A stretch of 64,000 bases of DNA, from contig NZ_CP117416.1 of NCBI RefSeq assembly GCF_028606985.1, positions 2,890,001 to 2,954,000 on the forward strand, written 5' to 3'. Of this stretch, positions 52,401 to 60,892 are shown one piece after another. The notes beneath the pieces are model-generated. The model was not told where the DNA came from and searched no databases. It saw nothing but the letters and a program-made list of their open reading frames with translations. Position 1 is the stretch's first letter, and each line of letters starts with the position of its first letter. The position numbers were made by a program, and so were the translations under genes. This DNA comes from Paenibacillus kyungheensis. Its GTDB lineage: Bacteria > Bacillota > Bacilli > Paenibacillales > Paenibacillaceae.

Positions 52401-54120
52401 TAGATCCATTTACATCCACTTGGATTTGTGGTTTGACTTGATCGATATGTTGAACTTCGATTGATTGTAAATGATCATTACCTGCTTTGTCTGTAACTTT
52501 AAACGTATATTGGCCATTCGTATGTACAGTATACTCTGCATCTGTATTATGTACTCTTGTACCATCAGGTAAAGTAACAAAATCAATTCCAGATTCTTTA
52601 TCACTTGTTGTAATTTTAAATGTAAGTTCTTGTTGAGGTACATCTGAATAAAATATATCGATAGTGGGCTGTTGTGTATCGATTGTAGAAATAATAATAT
52701 TCTGTTCTGTTACGTTCCCTGCAATATCAATAGCTTTAAACAAATAAGTACCATTCTCTTCGATTATCGTTTCTGCTTGATTAGATCGTATGATTGATCC
52801 ATCAGGAAGCACAATTTCTTTTACACCTGTGTCATTATCTTCTGCATAGATTTGAATAGTAATAGATTTAGCATACGATTTAGAATAAGTGATGTTTATA
52901 GTAGGTGGAGTTTCATCTAAATTTGAAATGTTTTTGGTTTGTGTTGTTGTTAAACCCATTTGATCAGTTGCTATAAATGTATATCTCCCATTGATTTTAG
53001 TATCAAACGTAGCAGTATCTGAATTAACTATAGATCCATTAGGTAAAGTAATACTTTTGATTCCAGAAGATGCATCAGTGGCTTTTGCAGTCAAGCGTAA
53101 TGTAGATGAATCTATTTTTTGTTCCGTAATTGTTAGATCAGGCTGAATGCGATCAATTTTGATAGTACGCTCTACTTCTTGGCTAATATTTCCTACATTA
53201 TCTATCGTTCTAGCATGAATAATAGTTATTCCTTCATTAGAAATAGTTGCACCATTTCCGTTTTGCCATGATGTAGAAGTCGCTCCAGATAAATAATATT
53301 CTGTTCGATTTATTCCTGATTGTGAATCGGTACCAGATCTAATATCTATATTCACATTGTTTGAATACCACTGATCTCCACCTCCATTTAAAATAGGTGA
53401 TGTTGGAGGAGTATTATCTACAAAGCTAGTAACTGTAACGTGTTCACTCTGTAATCCATTCATATCTACTGCATAGGTTTCAATTGTATGTTGTCCATCA
53501 GGAGCTAAAAAAGGATTTTTATATTCAATGTATTCTTTATTATCTATTCGATACATATATCTTGCGATACCACTAGCATCATTACTTCCATCTATATTAA
53601 TTAAAGCTGAAGTTGTCCAAGTAGAAGGTACACCATTAATAACAGGCTTTGTTGGAGCAGTTATATCTTCATAAAAAACTTCATACTTTAGCTCACTATC
53701 CCCAGTTTTCGCTGATCCGTTTAAATCTACTAACATAGTTATTGCCTCATAAGCTTTATTAACTCCAGTATCAGGGATTGGCACATCTATGTATCCATTA
53801 TAAGCTCCTATTACTTTTGTATCAAAAAAAATAGTGCTATCCAGTTTAGCATAGATACGATTAGCAAGTGTAGGTGCACCTGAAGGTAAACGATAATGAA
53901 GCCGAATCATATAATCTTTACTTCCATCATAGATTTTTTTCTTGAAACCAACTGAAAATCCATAGTCTTCAATTTTATGAGTTGTTGTTTTATAAGTTTG
54001 CGAACCCGAATCTATTACTACTGAAGCAGCTTGTACCTCATTTATTAATATGCCTCTATAAGGAAATAGTAATGTAGTAATAGTAAATACAAAAAGTAAC
54101 AATAAAACTCTTATTTTCAT
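49402..54120 (-). CDS. large SLH-domain surface protein with Ig-like and fibronectin III repeats
   Basis: The protein of about 1572 residues has a signal peptide (MKIRVLLLLFVFTITTLLF, cleavage near VQAAS). It has an N-terminal beta-rich region and three Ig-like repeats sharing a LPDGS/T motif and a GxYTFxATD segment (about residues 335-590). Next comes a series of about eight fibronectin type III-like domains (about 690-1380). A short Lys/Glu-rich linker leads to three SLH repeats (about 1390-1572) that bind pyruvylated wall polymer. It is therefore an S-layer-like, wall-anchored protein, probably an adhesin or glycan-binding scaffold with no visible catalytic domain. The ATG at 54120 is used. 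Confidence 0.92.
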   Translation of the reverse strand: MKIRVLLLLFVFTITTLLFPYRGILINEVQAASVVIDSGSQTYKTTTHKIEDYGFSVGFKKKIYDGSKDYMIRLHYRLPSGAPTLANRIYAKLDSTIFFDTKVIGAYNGYIDVPIPDTGVNKAYEAITMLVDLNGSAKTGDSELKYEVFYEDITAPTKPVINGVPSTWTTSALINIDGSNDASGIARYMYRIDNKEYIEYKNPFLAPDGQHTIETYAVDMNGLQSEHVTVTSFVDNTPPTSPILNGGGDQWYSNNVNIDIRSGTDSQSGINRTEYYLSGATSTSWQNGNGATISNEGITIIHARTIDNVGNISQEVERTIKIDRIQPDLTITEQKIDSSTLRLTAKATDASSGIKSITLPNGSIVNSDTATFDTKINGRYTFIATDQMGLTTTQTKNISNLDETPPTINITYSKSYAKSITIQIYAEDNDTGVKEIVLPDGSIIRSNQAETIIEENGTYLFKAIDIAGNVTEQNIIISTIDTQQPTIDIFYSDVPQQELTFKITTSDKESGIDFVTLPDGTRVHNTDAEYTVHTNGQYTFKVTDKAGNDHLQSIEVQHIDQVKPQIQVDVNGSTWTDQPITILISYQDLDSGLDKNKLYYKLTQTENNPENWNIAEKDQQPLTITEEGEWYLHAMAVDQAGNKQLFTSKKYQLQRQPEIPNLKVKGISSEEIQLNWELSTGASITDGYTYYIRNQETGKTFQVEYPENSIIDKDLKGGEIYHYTIQVQNHVGSSEKSKSISGYTLPEAPTHVLVERLERDYDKALLTISPVQSASAYQIQAINANNQQVDVDTTVTGNVYQQISGLKPYTFYTIVVTAINPSGNGLPYHVSYLSLPSAPTGFRFLQMTENSILLDWNTVAKSTYTTSSVQEDTYYSLKRSETYIYQGPYQRFIDSGLSSGSAFNYAIAAGNTTGWSNFSYLSNIWTLPSVVGRLEQVDAHSHSVALNWQAVRGATGYRIVIENVGEYNISDDLTNFEVKGLEPGFTYRATITPYNTSGYGSSKEILITTLPESMFNESVIIKDITESNAVIEIKPIEGATKYRLEIDGKEYIIPEGDFQIPSLTGSTYYNYSITSGNSAGWTQPLIGTLLTSPSAPSDVKLTDVTDQSLSFHWNQLDNVDTYTIYDENKKEIKTTAEEQAVITNLNAGEIYNFYISATNQNGTSSLNKFTYRTLPESTTQDTNKVRISNITVDSVDLKWNIIKGADQYQLYDNTDHLVYETTQNTAHLDKLSSATSYEGWYIVPLNTAGKGKKLDVLSFETLPSNQFKVIDSDATRSTVTLKIEHFLVKEHLVIELNNKIVFRGLTDTFTQDTLKADQSYVFKIWSENSKKQASTPISITIRTKKEKEKNKKIIESTNEKELQQTDLLDEIVAVPEKNDYLSTNNDQEFEDIDSIFSKSQIQELHQMGIIEGVSKTHFEPEREVTRAEFMALIVRGQKYINKETSSINTTKKIVFDDIDWSAWYIPELKEAIHYNYVKGFSKKVFAPTLTVNREQASKMIVNAVIGNIEDSIDVDQFEFSDAAYISKWATGSIQKGYQKGIILGYPNHSFQPKNNLTRAEAAMLLYRMIESK

Positions 54121-54163
54121 AATATAATCCACTTCTTTCTTCAATTATCTGGTATAACGACAA

Positions 54164-54207
54164 AAAGCACCCCGCAAAAAGACTATTGTCTTTTATGCGA
54201 GGTGCTT
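54164..54207 (-). terminator. terminator after the SDR gene
   Basis: A long imperfect stem (about 54165-54183 and 54188-54207) with a TTTTTG tail on the minus strand separates the SDR gene from the surface-protein gene. Confidence 0.75.
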
Positions 54208-54287
54208 CCTCGTTAGTTATTCATTTAGATAGAGTATACAATGATTAGAAAAAGTAGTAAACCCTAAAATAATTTTATTCCTTATTA

Positions 54288-55061
54288 TCAAAATCCAAAT
54301 ACAGACATTCCACCATCTACCATAATTGTCTGTCCTGTAATATACCCTGCTGCTTCAGAAGCTAAAAAGACTACTGGCCCTACGACTTCTTCTAGATTAC
54401 CTACACGTTTCATAGGAGTGCGATCCAGAATGTCTTGCATGTACTGTTCATCTGCTAAGATCGTCTCGGTAAGAGGAGTACGGAAATACCAGGGGCCTAC
54501 ACCATTGACTTGGATGCCGTATTGTGCCCATTCCATAGCTAGAATTTTGGTCATATGGATGAGACCTGCTTTGGTTGCGCCATAGACTACACCTGTACGC
54601 AAAGCAGTATGCCCACCGACAGAAGCAATATTAATAATTTTGCCTCCACCATGTTCTTTCATTAAATGTGCAGCTATTTGTGAAGCGATTAGAGCTGAAT
54701 GTAAATTCGTTTCTACAATCGTATGCCATTCACTGTCAGTGACATCCAGCGCTTTGGAACGAATATTCATCCCTGCATTATTAACTAGAATATCCGGTGC
54801 GCCAAAAGCCAACTCAAACCGATCAAAAGCAGCTTGCATTTGCTCACGATCTGTTACATCAGCAGTGATACAGATCGCTTTGCGACTGCTATGCTTTTCA
54901 ATTAATTGTTTGGTCACTTCTAGATCTGATCCTGTTCTAGCGATCAATCCTACATCTGCTCCAGCTTGAGCAAGTCCAACAGCCAGAGCTTGTCCGATGC
55001 CTTTGCCTGCTCCGGTTACGATAGCTTTTTTATTAGATAATGAAAATGATGGTAAATACAT
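54288..55061 (-). CDS. short-chain dehydrogenase, gluconate 5-dehydrogenase-like
   Basis: The 257-residue classical SDR has TGAGKGIG (16-23), NNAG (94-97), catalytic Ser147, Tyr160 and Lys164 (YGATK), and the C-terminal GQTIMVDGGMSVFGF. The start motif LFSL...KKAIVTG and the PWYFRTPLTE loop recall gluconate 5-dehydrogenase/SDR-type sugar acid reductases. A decayed copy of its last 80 bp sits at 49043-49123. Confidence 0.9.
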   Translation of the reverse strand: MYLPSFSLSNKKAIVTGAGKGIGQALAVGLAQAGADVGLIARTGSDLEVTKQLIEKHSSRKAICITADVTDREQMQAAFDRFELAFGAPDILVNNAGMNIRSKALDVTDSEWHTIVETNLHSALIASQIAAHLMKEHGGGKIINIASVGGHTALRTGVVYGATKAGLIHMTKILAMEWAQYGIQVNGVGPWYFRTPLTETILADEQYMQDILDRTPMKRVGNLEEVVGPVVFLASEAAGYITGQTIMVDGGMSVFGF

Positions 55062-55109
55062 AATGTGTCTTCCTCTCTATGCTGTGATTAGGTGTAGATG
55101 TACATAATA

Positions 55110-55607
55110 TTATTCAGCTTGTTGTGTATCAAAATACTGACTAGGATTGCCATAGTGTGGATGAACCACTTCCCGATACTGCTCTTTTGTATACTCTCCA
55201 ATCACCTGACGCCAAAATAACTGTGCCGGACGATTAGTCTGGACTTGGGTTACTTTCCATGTGCCTGCATACCGTGAGAACAATTGATGAGCAGCCCACT
55301 TACCGACTCCTGTACGCCTATATTTTTTTAACACAAAAAATTCGGTCATATAATAATCTGCTTCTAAAGGATCTTTCAACCGATCGACCAGAGCGAAGCC
55401 AGCAATATACGAATCGACATAAATTAAAAATGGAAACTTTTTACCAGGTTGACTCCAATATTGATTTAACCCCGGGTATTCTGGAAAGCGACCTTTCTCA
55501 TCAAGATCAATACTCAAATAATATGTAAAATCATAAAGATACAATTGCATCATTTCCCGGATTACACGTCTGCGACTACGTGGCACTTGCTCAAGCTTTA
55601 ATCTCAT
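55110..55607 (-). CDS. GNAT family acetyltransferase
   Basis: The 165-residue GNAT protein has the acetyl-CoA-binding loop in FFVLKKYRRTGVGKWAAHQLF (R/Q-x-x-G-x-G/A) and a VQTNRPAQLFWRQVI segment typical of the last strand and helix. Substrate unknown. The gene lies 48 bp upstream of the SDR and may be co-transcribed with it. It is divergent from xerS. Confidence 0.88.
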   Translation of the reverse strand: MRLKLEQVPRSRRRVIREMMQLYLYDFTYYLSIDLDEKGRFPEYPGLNQYWSQPGKKFPFLIYVDSYIAGFALVDRLKDPLEADYYMTEFFVLKKYRRTGVGKWAAHQLFSRYAGTWKVTQVQTNRPAQLFWRQVIGEYTKEQYREVVHPHYGNPSQYFDTQQAE

Positions 55608-55774
55608 GATGAACCTCCATCACCGAAGTCAGGTCGTTTAGCGTTGCACATGTACGTTTTTCTTTTCCTTTTACTATATACTTTTCTCTCTAAAAGAAGC
55701 AAATCATTTCCAATTGAAGAAACAGATGATCTACTCCTATTTGTGCTACAATCGGATAAGAGGTGAATATCAAC

Positions 55775-56857
55775 ATGAGTGTACAAAAAATAGCAGATCG
55801 CTTGAAATTAGATGAAAAATTGCCTTCAATGCCATGGTTTGTAGAGCAATTTATCAATTATAAATTACCTGATCTTTCTCCATCTACGTTGCTGGAGTAC
55901 ATACGAGATTACGAGTCTTTTTTCGGTTGGATGATTGTAGAAGGATTATCTACAGCCACTGATTATAAACAAATTCAATTACTGGAATTGGAAACGTTAC
56001 GGATGGAAGATATTACGAATTATCGTCTTCATTTAACGACTCGAACCGAAGGCACGAATACGCGTGTAACTGTATCTCGTAAATTATCTTCTCTTCGCTC
56101 GCTATTTCATTATCTGAGCCAGATTGCTGAAGATGATGATTTTTATCCTTTGCTCAGACGTAATATTATGGCAAAAGTTGAAGTGAAACGGATGCACAAA
56201 CCCAAAGATACTGCCGCCAAATTAAAAGGTAAGATTTTGGAAGATGAAGAATTGTTGGAATTTGTCGGTTATATTCTGGAAGGATATCGTGAAGATATTG
56301 CCACTAACAAACAAGCACTGTATTCATATGAACTTAATCGTGAGCGGGATGCTTGTATTACGAGCTTAATTTTGAACTCAGGCTTGCGTGTATCAGAAGT
56401 GGTCAACCTTAACTTAATCGATCTTGATCTCAATCAGAAATTAATGTATGTATCGCGTAAAGGGAACAACGACGAGACATTTAAAACGCCTATCTATTTT
56501 CGTGAGCAAGCTAAAGACGAGATCCAAACCTATCTACAATTGCGTGAGACTCGTTATCGCACACCGAAAAAAGAAACGGCCTTATTTGTCGCACGTCCCA
56601 ATGGACAGTCTTCTGGCAAACGAATGACCAAGCGAGCGATTCAAGCGATGATTATGAAATATGCTAAAAGCTTTGGCAAACCTTATCTTACGGTGCACAA
56701 ATTACGACATTCGTTTGCAACCGATTATTATTTACAAAATGATATTTACAAAACAAAAGAACAGTTAGGTCATGCTTCTACCGAAACAACAGAAATTTAT
56801 GCGCATCTTACCGATAAAACGATGTCCGAAGCGATCGAAAAAAGAACAGATTTGTAG
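55775..56857 (+). CDS. xerS: tyrosine recombinase XerS
   Basis: The 360-residue site-specific recombinase belongs to the XerS family, which in streptococci resolves chromosome dimers alone at difSL. A SAM-like core-binding domain (about 15-130) precedes the catalytic domain with Arg205 (SGLRVSEV), Lys229, His308 and Arg311 (VHKLRHSF), His333 (LGHAS) and the nucleophile Tyr342. The ATG at 55775 has GAGGTG upstream. It is a stand-alone gene without phage or integron neighbours. No difSL-like site could be named with confidence. Confidence 0.93.
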   Translation: MSVQKIADRLKLDEKLPSMPWFVEQFINYKLPDLSPSTLLEYIRDYESFFGWMIVEGLSTATDYKQIQLLELETLRMEDITNYRLHLTTRTEGTNTRVTVSRKLSSLRSLFHYLSQIAEDDDFYPLLRRNIMAKVEVKRMHKPKDTAAKLKGKILEDEELLEFVGYILEGYREDIATNKQALYSYELNRERDACITSLILNSGLRVSEVVNLNLIDLDLNQKLMYVSRKGNNDETFKTPIYFREQAKDEIQTYLQLRETRYRTPKKETALFVARPNGQSSGKRMTKRAIQAMIMKYAKSFGKPYLTVHKLRHSFATDYYLQNDIYKTKEQLGHASTETTEIYAHLTDKTMSEAIEKRTDL

Positions 56858-56937
56858 TGTTCAGATTGTAACTATATGCCCATTCTTATGACACTGTATA
56901 ACAATCTTATAAATTAGCAACAAATAATATCTATAAC

Positions 56938-57012
56938 AAAATCCCCTTACTATGTCAGCGAACACTCACTATAGGAGTAAGTTCCATGCTTTTAGTAAGG
57001 GGATTTTGTTAT
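56938..57012 (+). terminator. terminator after xerS, long loop
   Basis: A perfect 15-bp stem (56938-56952 and 56993-57007) encloses an unusually long 40-base loop, followed by TTGTTATTTC. Confidence 0.75.
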
Positions 57013-57138
57013 TTCAATACGTTGTTGAATACAATACTTATGCTTGTGTATCCAAACAGCAAACTTAATATTGCTTTACGATCTATTTCATTCTGTATAA
57101 GTATACGGTCAAAATAGTACAGCTATACTAAAGTCAGC

Positions 57139-57681
57139 TTACGCAGACGCACTACTTAATTTGGATGCTAGCTCAATAAAGTTTTCAACTGCTTTGCGAA
57201 TACGCAGTTCTGTTCCTTCATCGATCGGTTCTCCATTTTCATTAAATTCACGCTGTGATCCACCAATTGAGATCCATTCCGGACAATTAATCCCATGTAC
57301 ATTACGAACAATAGTCTGTAAATGTAACAAAGAAGCTGTACCGATCAATCCACCTGCTGAGTTCGCAGATAACACAGCTTTATTATTAAAATAATCGCTA
57401 CCCAAGAAATCTAATGCATTTTTGAGTACGCCTGAAATCGAACCATGATATTCAGGTGTCGCTAATACAAGAGCATCCGCAGACTTCGCAGCTTGTGCAA
57501 GCTTCTGTACTTCTTCATGTCCATACGCTTCACCTGGTCCGTATAACGGCAATTGGTGTTCGTACAAATTAAATACTTCTGCTTCATGTCCATGCTCTTG
57601 AAGCAGACGGGCAATATACTGGCTAAGTAAAGTAGTTGATGCGTCCGGACGATTACTGCCGGCGATAAGTGTGATTTTCAT
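57139..57681 (-). CDS. NADPH-dependent FMN reductase
   Basis: The 180-residue flavodoxin-fold reductase has the FMN-binding motif GSNRPDASTT (about residues 8-17) and the ATPEYHGSISGVLKNALDFL signature (about 74-93) of the NADPH-dependent FMN/azo/chromate reductase family. Its ATG overlaps the mobB stop (ATGA). It is the last gene of a moeA-mobB operon, so it may support molybdoenzyme function. Confidence 0.92.
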   Translation of the reverse strand: MKITLIAGSNRPDASTTLLSQYIARLLQEHGHEAEVFNLYEHQLPLYGPGEAYGHEEVQKLAQAAKSADALVLATPEYHGSISGVLKNALDFLGSDYFNNKAVLSANSAGGLIGTASLLHLQTIVRNVHGINCPEWISIGGSQREFNENGEPIDEGTELRIRKAVENFIELASKLSSASA

Positions 57682-58241
57682 TTCTGATGTTCCCCCTGAG
57701 CTTCAATGTAATTTTCCAATTCATGGATTATCGTTATAATACCATCTTTTTTAGCATCTATAAAAGTCATTTCTTTCAAATTTGAAGATATAAATGAATC
57801 ATACCGATTGTAAACCCATTTCACATGCGATAATTCAGCAGGTAAAGAAATGCCTTCTTGATCGGCAACAATCACAATTTTGGGATAATGAGCTTGCTTG
57901 AATCCTTCTACCAGAATCAAGTCATATCCAACAGCAAATCTAGCGATTAATTGTTCTAATGATGAAGGTTGTTGCTCTATGATTGCTGTTCGTGTAGCTG
58001 AACTAATCGCTATCGCTGCGGCGCCTGATTGGGTATGAGCATACGTATCTGTACCTGCATGATCCATGTCAAATTCATGAGCATCATGTTTGATAACAGC
58101 AATTTTTTTTCCTTGCGCAGACCAGTGTTGCAACAGTGCTCCGATCAATGTGGTTTTGCCCGAATTTTTGTAACCTACAATTTGAATAACTATTGGCAAA
58201 CGTACAGAATGATCATTAGATGAGGACATAGTATCTGTCAT
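57678..58241 (-). CDS. mobB: molybdopterin-guanine dinucleotide biosynthesis protein MobB
   Basis: The 187-residue GTP-binding protein supports conversion of molybdopterin to its guanine dinucleotide. It has a P-loop GYKNSGKT (residues 23-30), the MobB signature IAVIKHDAHEFDMDHAGTDT and LILVEGFKQAHYPKIVI. It starts 4 bp after the moeA stop and overlaps the following FMN reductase, so all three genes are one unit. No mobA, moaA-E or molybdate transporter is in the window. Confidence 0.94.
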   Translation of the reverse strand: MTDTMSSSNDHSVRLPIVIQIVGYKNSGKTTLIGALLQHWSAQGKKIAVIKHDAHEFDMDHAGTDTYAHTQSGAAAIAISSATRTAIIEQQPSSLEQLIARFAVGYDLILVEGFKQAHYPKIVIVADQEGISLPAELSHVKWVYNRYDSFISSNLKEMTFIDAKKDGIITIIHELENYIEAQGEHQK

Positions 58242-58245
58242 AATA

Positions 58246-59553
58246 TCAACGACTCAGACGTAATACAGATACCGTCGTTCCAGCTGGCAGTACTTCGCTC
58301 GTAGGTGGAATGACGATTAAGCAATCACTATCTTTGATCGTGACCATTACACTTGATTCATCTAGGCTAGCCGGATAAGCAACAATCTTACCCTCTTCTA
58401 CAGCTATAGTTCCACGTACATAACGGGTAAAGCTATTGATTTTGTGATAATCGTGCCCTAATGTTGCTGTCCATTCTGGTAAATAATCTTGCTTGGAGTT
58501 CATCATCTGCCGAATCGTTGGACGTACCAGTAATTCGCAACCCACAAAACAAGCACCTGGATTACCCGATAAGGCAAATAATAACTTGCCGTCTTTGACT
58601 GCCCCGGTAGTAACACTACCCGGACGCATAGATATTTTGTTAAATAACATCTCTACTTCATCACTACGTACCAGATCACCCATAACATCATAATCGCCTA
58701 CAGACACACCACCACTTGAGATCACAATATCGTAAGAAGATAAAGCATGTAACATTGTAGTGCGTGCCAGTTCCAGATCATCCATAATAGCACCTAGTAC
58801 ATGTGGTTCTCCGCCTGCTGCTTTGACTTGTTCAGCTAACATGTATGAATTACTATTGCGAATTTTGCCAGGTTCAATAGGTTCTTCTACAGATAATAAT
58901 TCTGTACCTGTTGAAAAAATAGCGACTTGCGGACGGCGATACACTCCAACTTCATGCACACCAAATGTAGCTAATACCGAAATTTCTCCTGCGCTAATCT
59001 GCGCACCTTTGGTTAATAAAATATCTCCTGCTTCGATTTCAAGTCCAATTGGCGTAATATTACGCCCCTGCTCCACCGAGCGCTTAAAGCCTACCCACTC
59101 TTGCCCTTCTGCTTGTCTTGTCTCTGTCATTTCTAACATTACAACTGTATCTGCTTCGTCTGGAACCATCGCTCCAGTCATAATACGTGCAGCTGTGCCC
59201 TGTATCAATTGCACCGATGGTGTCTGTCCGCAAGGAATATTATCGATCACTTGTAACCAGATTAGATGGTCACTTGAAGCTTGAGCAATATCACTAGCAA
59301 TCACTGCATACCCATCCATCCCTGAACGTCGAAAGTGCGGATATGGATGAGGGGCTTGTACATCTTCCGCCAAAAATCGCCCGCCTGCTGTATAAATTGA
59401 TACTTTTTCTGTATCGATTATACGTACATAATCAGCGATTTTTTGCTGTGCAGTTGCTGGAGTAATAGGCTTACGGTTAAATTTAGCTGGATTATGGTCA
59501 ACAGGATTTGAACTTTCCTGTTTATCGAATAACGATGATTGTGGTTCCTTCAT
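58246..59553 (-). CDS. moeA: molybdopterin molybdenumtransferase MoeA
   Basis: The 435-residue enzyme inserts molybdenum into molybdopterin. Family motifs are RSGMDGYAV (about residue 76), RIMTGAMVP, STGTELL, the catalytic VISSGGVSVGDYD and the substrate loop LSGNPGACFVG. The N-terminus is extended by about 30 residues of Asn/Pro-rich sequence compared with most MoeA. The gene starts the moeA-mobB-FMN reductase operon. Confidence 0.95.
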   Translation of the reverse strand: MKEPQSSLFDKQESSNPVDHNPAKFNRKPITPATAQQKIADYVRIIDTEKVSIYTAGGRFLAEDVQAPHPYPHFRRSGMDGYAVIASDIAQASSDHLIWLQVIDNIPCGQTPSVQLIQGTAARIMTGAMVPDEADTVVMLEMTETRQAEGQEWVGFKRSVEQGRNITPIGLEIEAGDILLTKGAQISAGEISVLATFGVHEVGVYRRPQVAIFSTGTELLSVEEPIEPGKIRNSNSYMLAEQVKAAGGEPHVLGAIMDDLELARTTMLHALSSYDIVISSGGVSVGDYDVMGDLVRSDEVEMLFNKISMRPGSVTTGAVKDGKLLFALSGNPGACFVGCELLVRPTIRQMMNSKQDYLPEWTATLGHDYHKINSFTRYVRGTIAVEEGKIVAYPASLDESSVMVTIKDSDCLIVIPPTSEVLPAGTTVSVLRLSR

Positions 59554-60002
59554 ATCGATGATCCTCCTGTATGTAGCTATTTGGCATGTATATACTTTTC
59601 TATTCTTTTCTTTTATAGACTAACATCAAAGATCATGCAAGTTTTGTTGTTCATTTAAAAGCAGATCAATAGAGCTATTGTGTATATTCACTCCACGTTA
59701 TTTATTGAATCATTTATAGTAGATATTTATTTTATATAGAAATCCTTTGATACGAGAACTTGGTTTGGCATTTAAGGTTTATGGGGTTGGGGTTGAGATC
59801 TTTTTTTGATTTATTATTATGAATTTTTCATGTAATGATATTTTATTATAATATTCCGTATAAAAAAATAAGTCATTTAATACTACCAAATCATATATCA
59901 CTACTAAATAATCTTTATTTAGATTTACCTGTATATTTACCTAATTGAAGATTATAGATAGTTTATCTACAATAGAATAGCTATACAGTCATTCAATAAA
60001 GT
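59554..60002. other. intergenic region upstream of moeA
   Basis: About 450 bp of AT-rich DNA with no gene. It must hold the moeA promoter, which I cannot place with confidence. It also contains the dispersed repeat near 59803-59846. Confidence 0.45.
59803..59846. repeat. dispersed intergenic repeat, copy 2
   Basis: Shares 22 identical bases (59810-59831) and about 39 of 44 overall with 39228-39271. Both copies lie upstream of minus-strand genes (moeA and rbsR). Confidence 0.6.
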
Positions 60003-60040
60003 CAAAAAAACCGTACCCCATAATATGGATACGGTCTTTT
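60003..60040 (-). terminator. terminator of the DUF4178-DUF4247 unit
   Basis: ACCGTA/TACGGT outer arms and a nested CCAT-N3-ATGG hairpin (60010-60035) with a TTTTTTTG tail on the minus strand, downstream of the DUF4247 gene. Confidence 0.75.
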
Positions 60041-60118
60041 AGCAGATAAAATATACAATAATATAAAAGGTGGAGCTTGTTTCGATCATCCTATTTCTAC
60101 ACTTATACGTTTGACAGG

Positions 60119-60880
60119 CTACCTTCGACCTCGCTTGCGTATTTTGCCTGATCCTGAGCTGGTCTTCGGTTTACTGCTACGTGAAGGAGAAAAGAATCCA
60201 CCACCTGATGAATCTGAGCGGCTGCCTCGATTGATTGTTCCACTTGATCCATTGGAAGAAGAGGAACCACGATTGAAAATACTACCGCTATCTTTAGAAC
60301 GCTTGGAACTAGAAGATGTGCCACGCTTGAAGATAGAACCTGATTTGTTCACTGTTAAAGGTGGAGCTTGTTTGATATCTTGAGCGGTTGGCTTTTTGTA
60401 TTGGATCGTGGGCTTGTAGGTGTTGTACGTTGTATACCCACGATAACTGCCACCATAATGATATCCACCGAATGAGTTAAATAAATTACTGATAATACTT
60501 GCTGTAAGATACCCTTGTAAAAAGCTAGAGTCATAATTTCGAGCAACATATTTGTCCGAATCGACTTCTATTAAAGTATCTTCTTTTTTCTCAGGGTCTT
60601 GTTGAACTTGGATCAATTCATTATCATAGACCAAAAACATCCGCTCAGGATCTTGTACACTCATCTCTTGCGGTGTGCGTTGATCCGATAATTGCTCTGC
60701 GACTACAGGAACGGTCTGTCCTGCTGCCCGGTATACATATGAAGTCGAATCGCCATCTCTACTTACTGATTCCAGTGGATAATTGACTTCAACTTTGGAA
60801 TTACCACAGCCTGATAATAATGAAGTTAATAAGGCAAGCATTATTGCTATTTTGAGCAACCATGATGCACGTTGTTTCAT
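60119..60880 (-). CDS. DUF4247 family lipoprotein
   Basis: The 253-residue lipoprotein has a signal ending LLSGCG (lipid Cys near residue 25), a small beta-rich domain with RMFLVYDNELIQVQQDP and a Tyr/Gly segment (GGYHYGGSYRGY). The tail of about 90 residues is low-complexity Ser/Gly/Arg. This is the DUF4247 pattern found beside PspA, DUF350 and DUF4178 genes in Bacillota. It probably acts on the outer face of the membrane in envelope stress. Confidence 0.88.
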   Translation of the reverse strand: MKQRASWLLKIAIMLALLTSLLSGCGNSKVEVNYPLESVSRDGDSTSYVYRAAGQTVPVVAEQLSDQRTPQEMSVQDPERMFLVYDNELIQVQQDPEKKEDTLIEVDSDKYVARNYDSSFLQGYLTASIISNLFNSFGGYHYGGSYRGYTTYNTYKPTIQYKKPTAQDIKQAPPLTVNKSGSIFKRGTSSSSKRSKDSGSIFNRGSSSSNGSSGTINRGSRSDSSGGGFFSPSRSSKPKTSSGSGKIRKRGRR

Positions 60881-60892
60881 TCTTCTTCGCTC

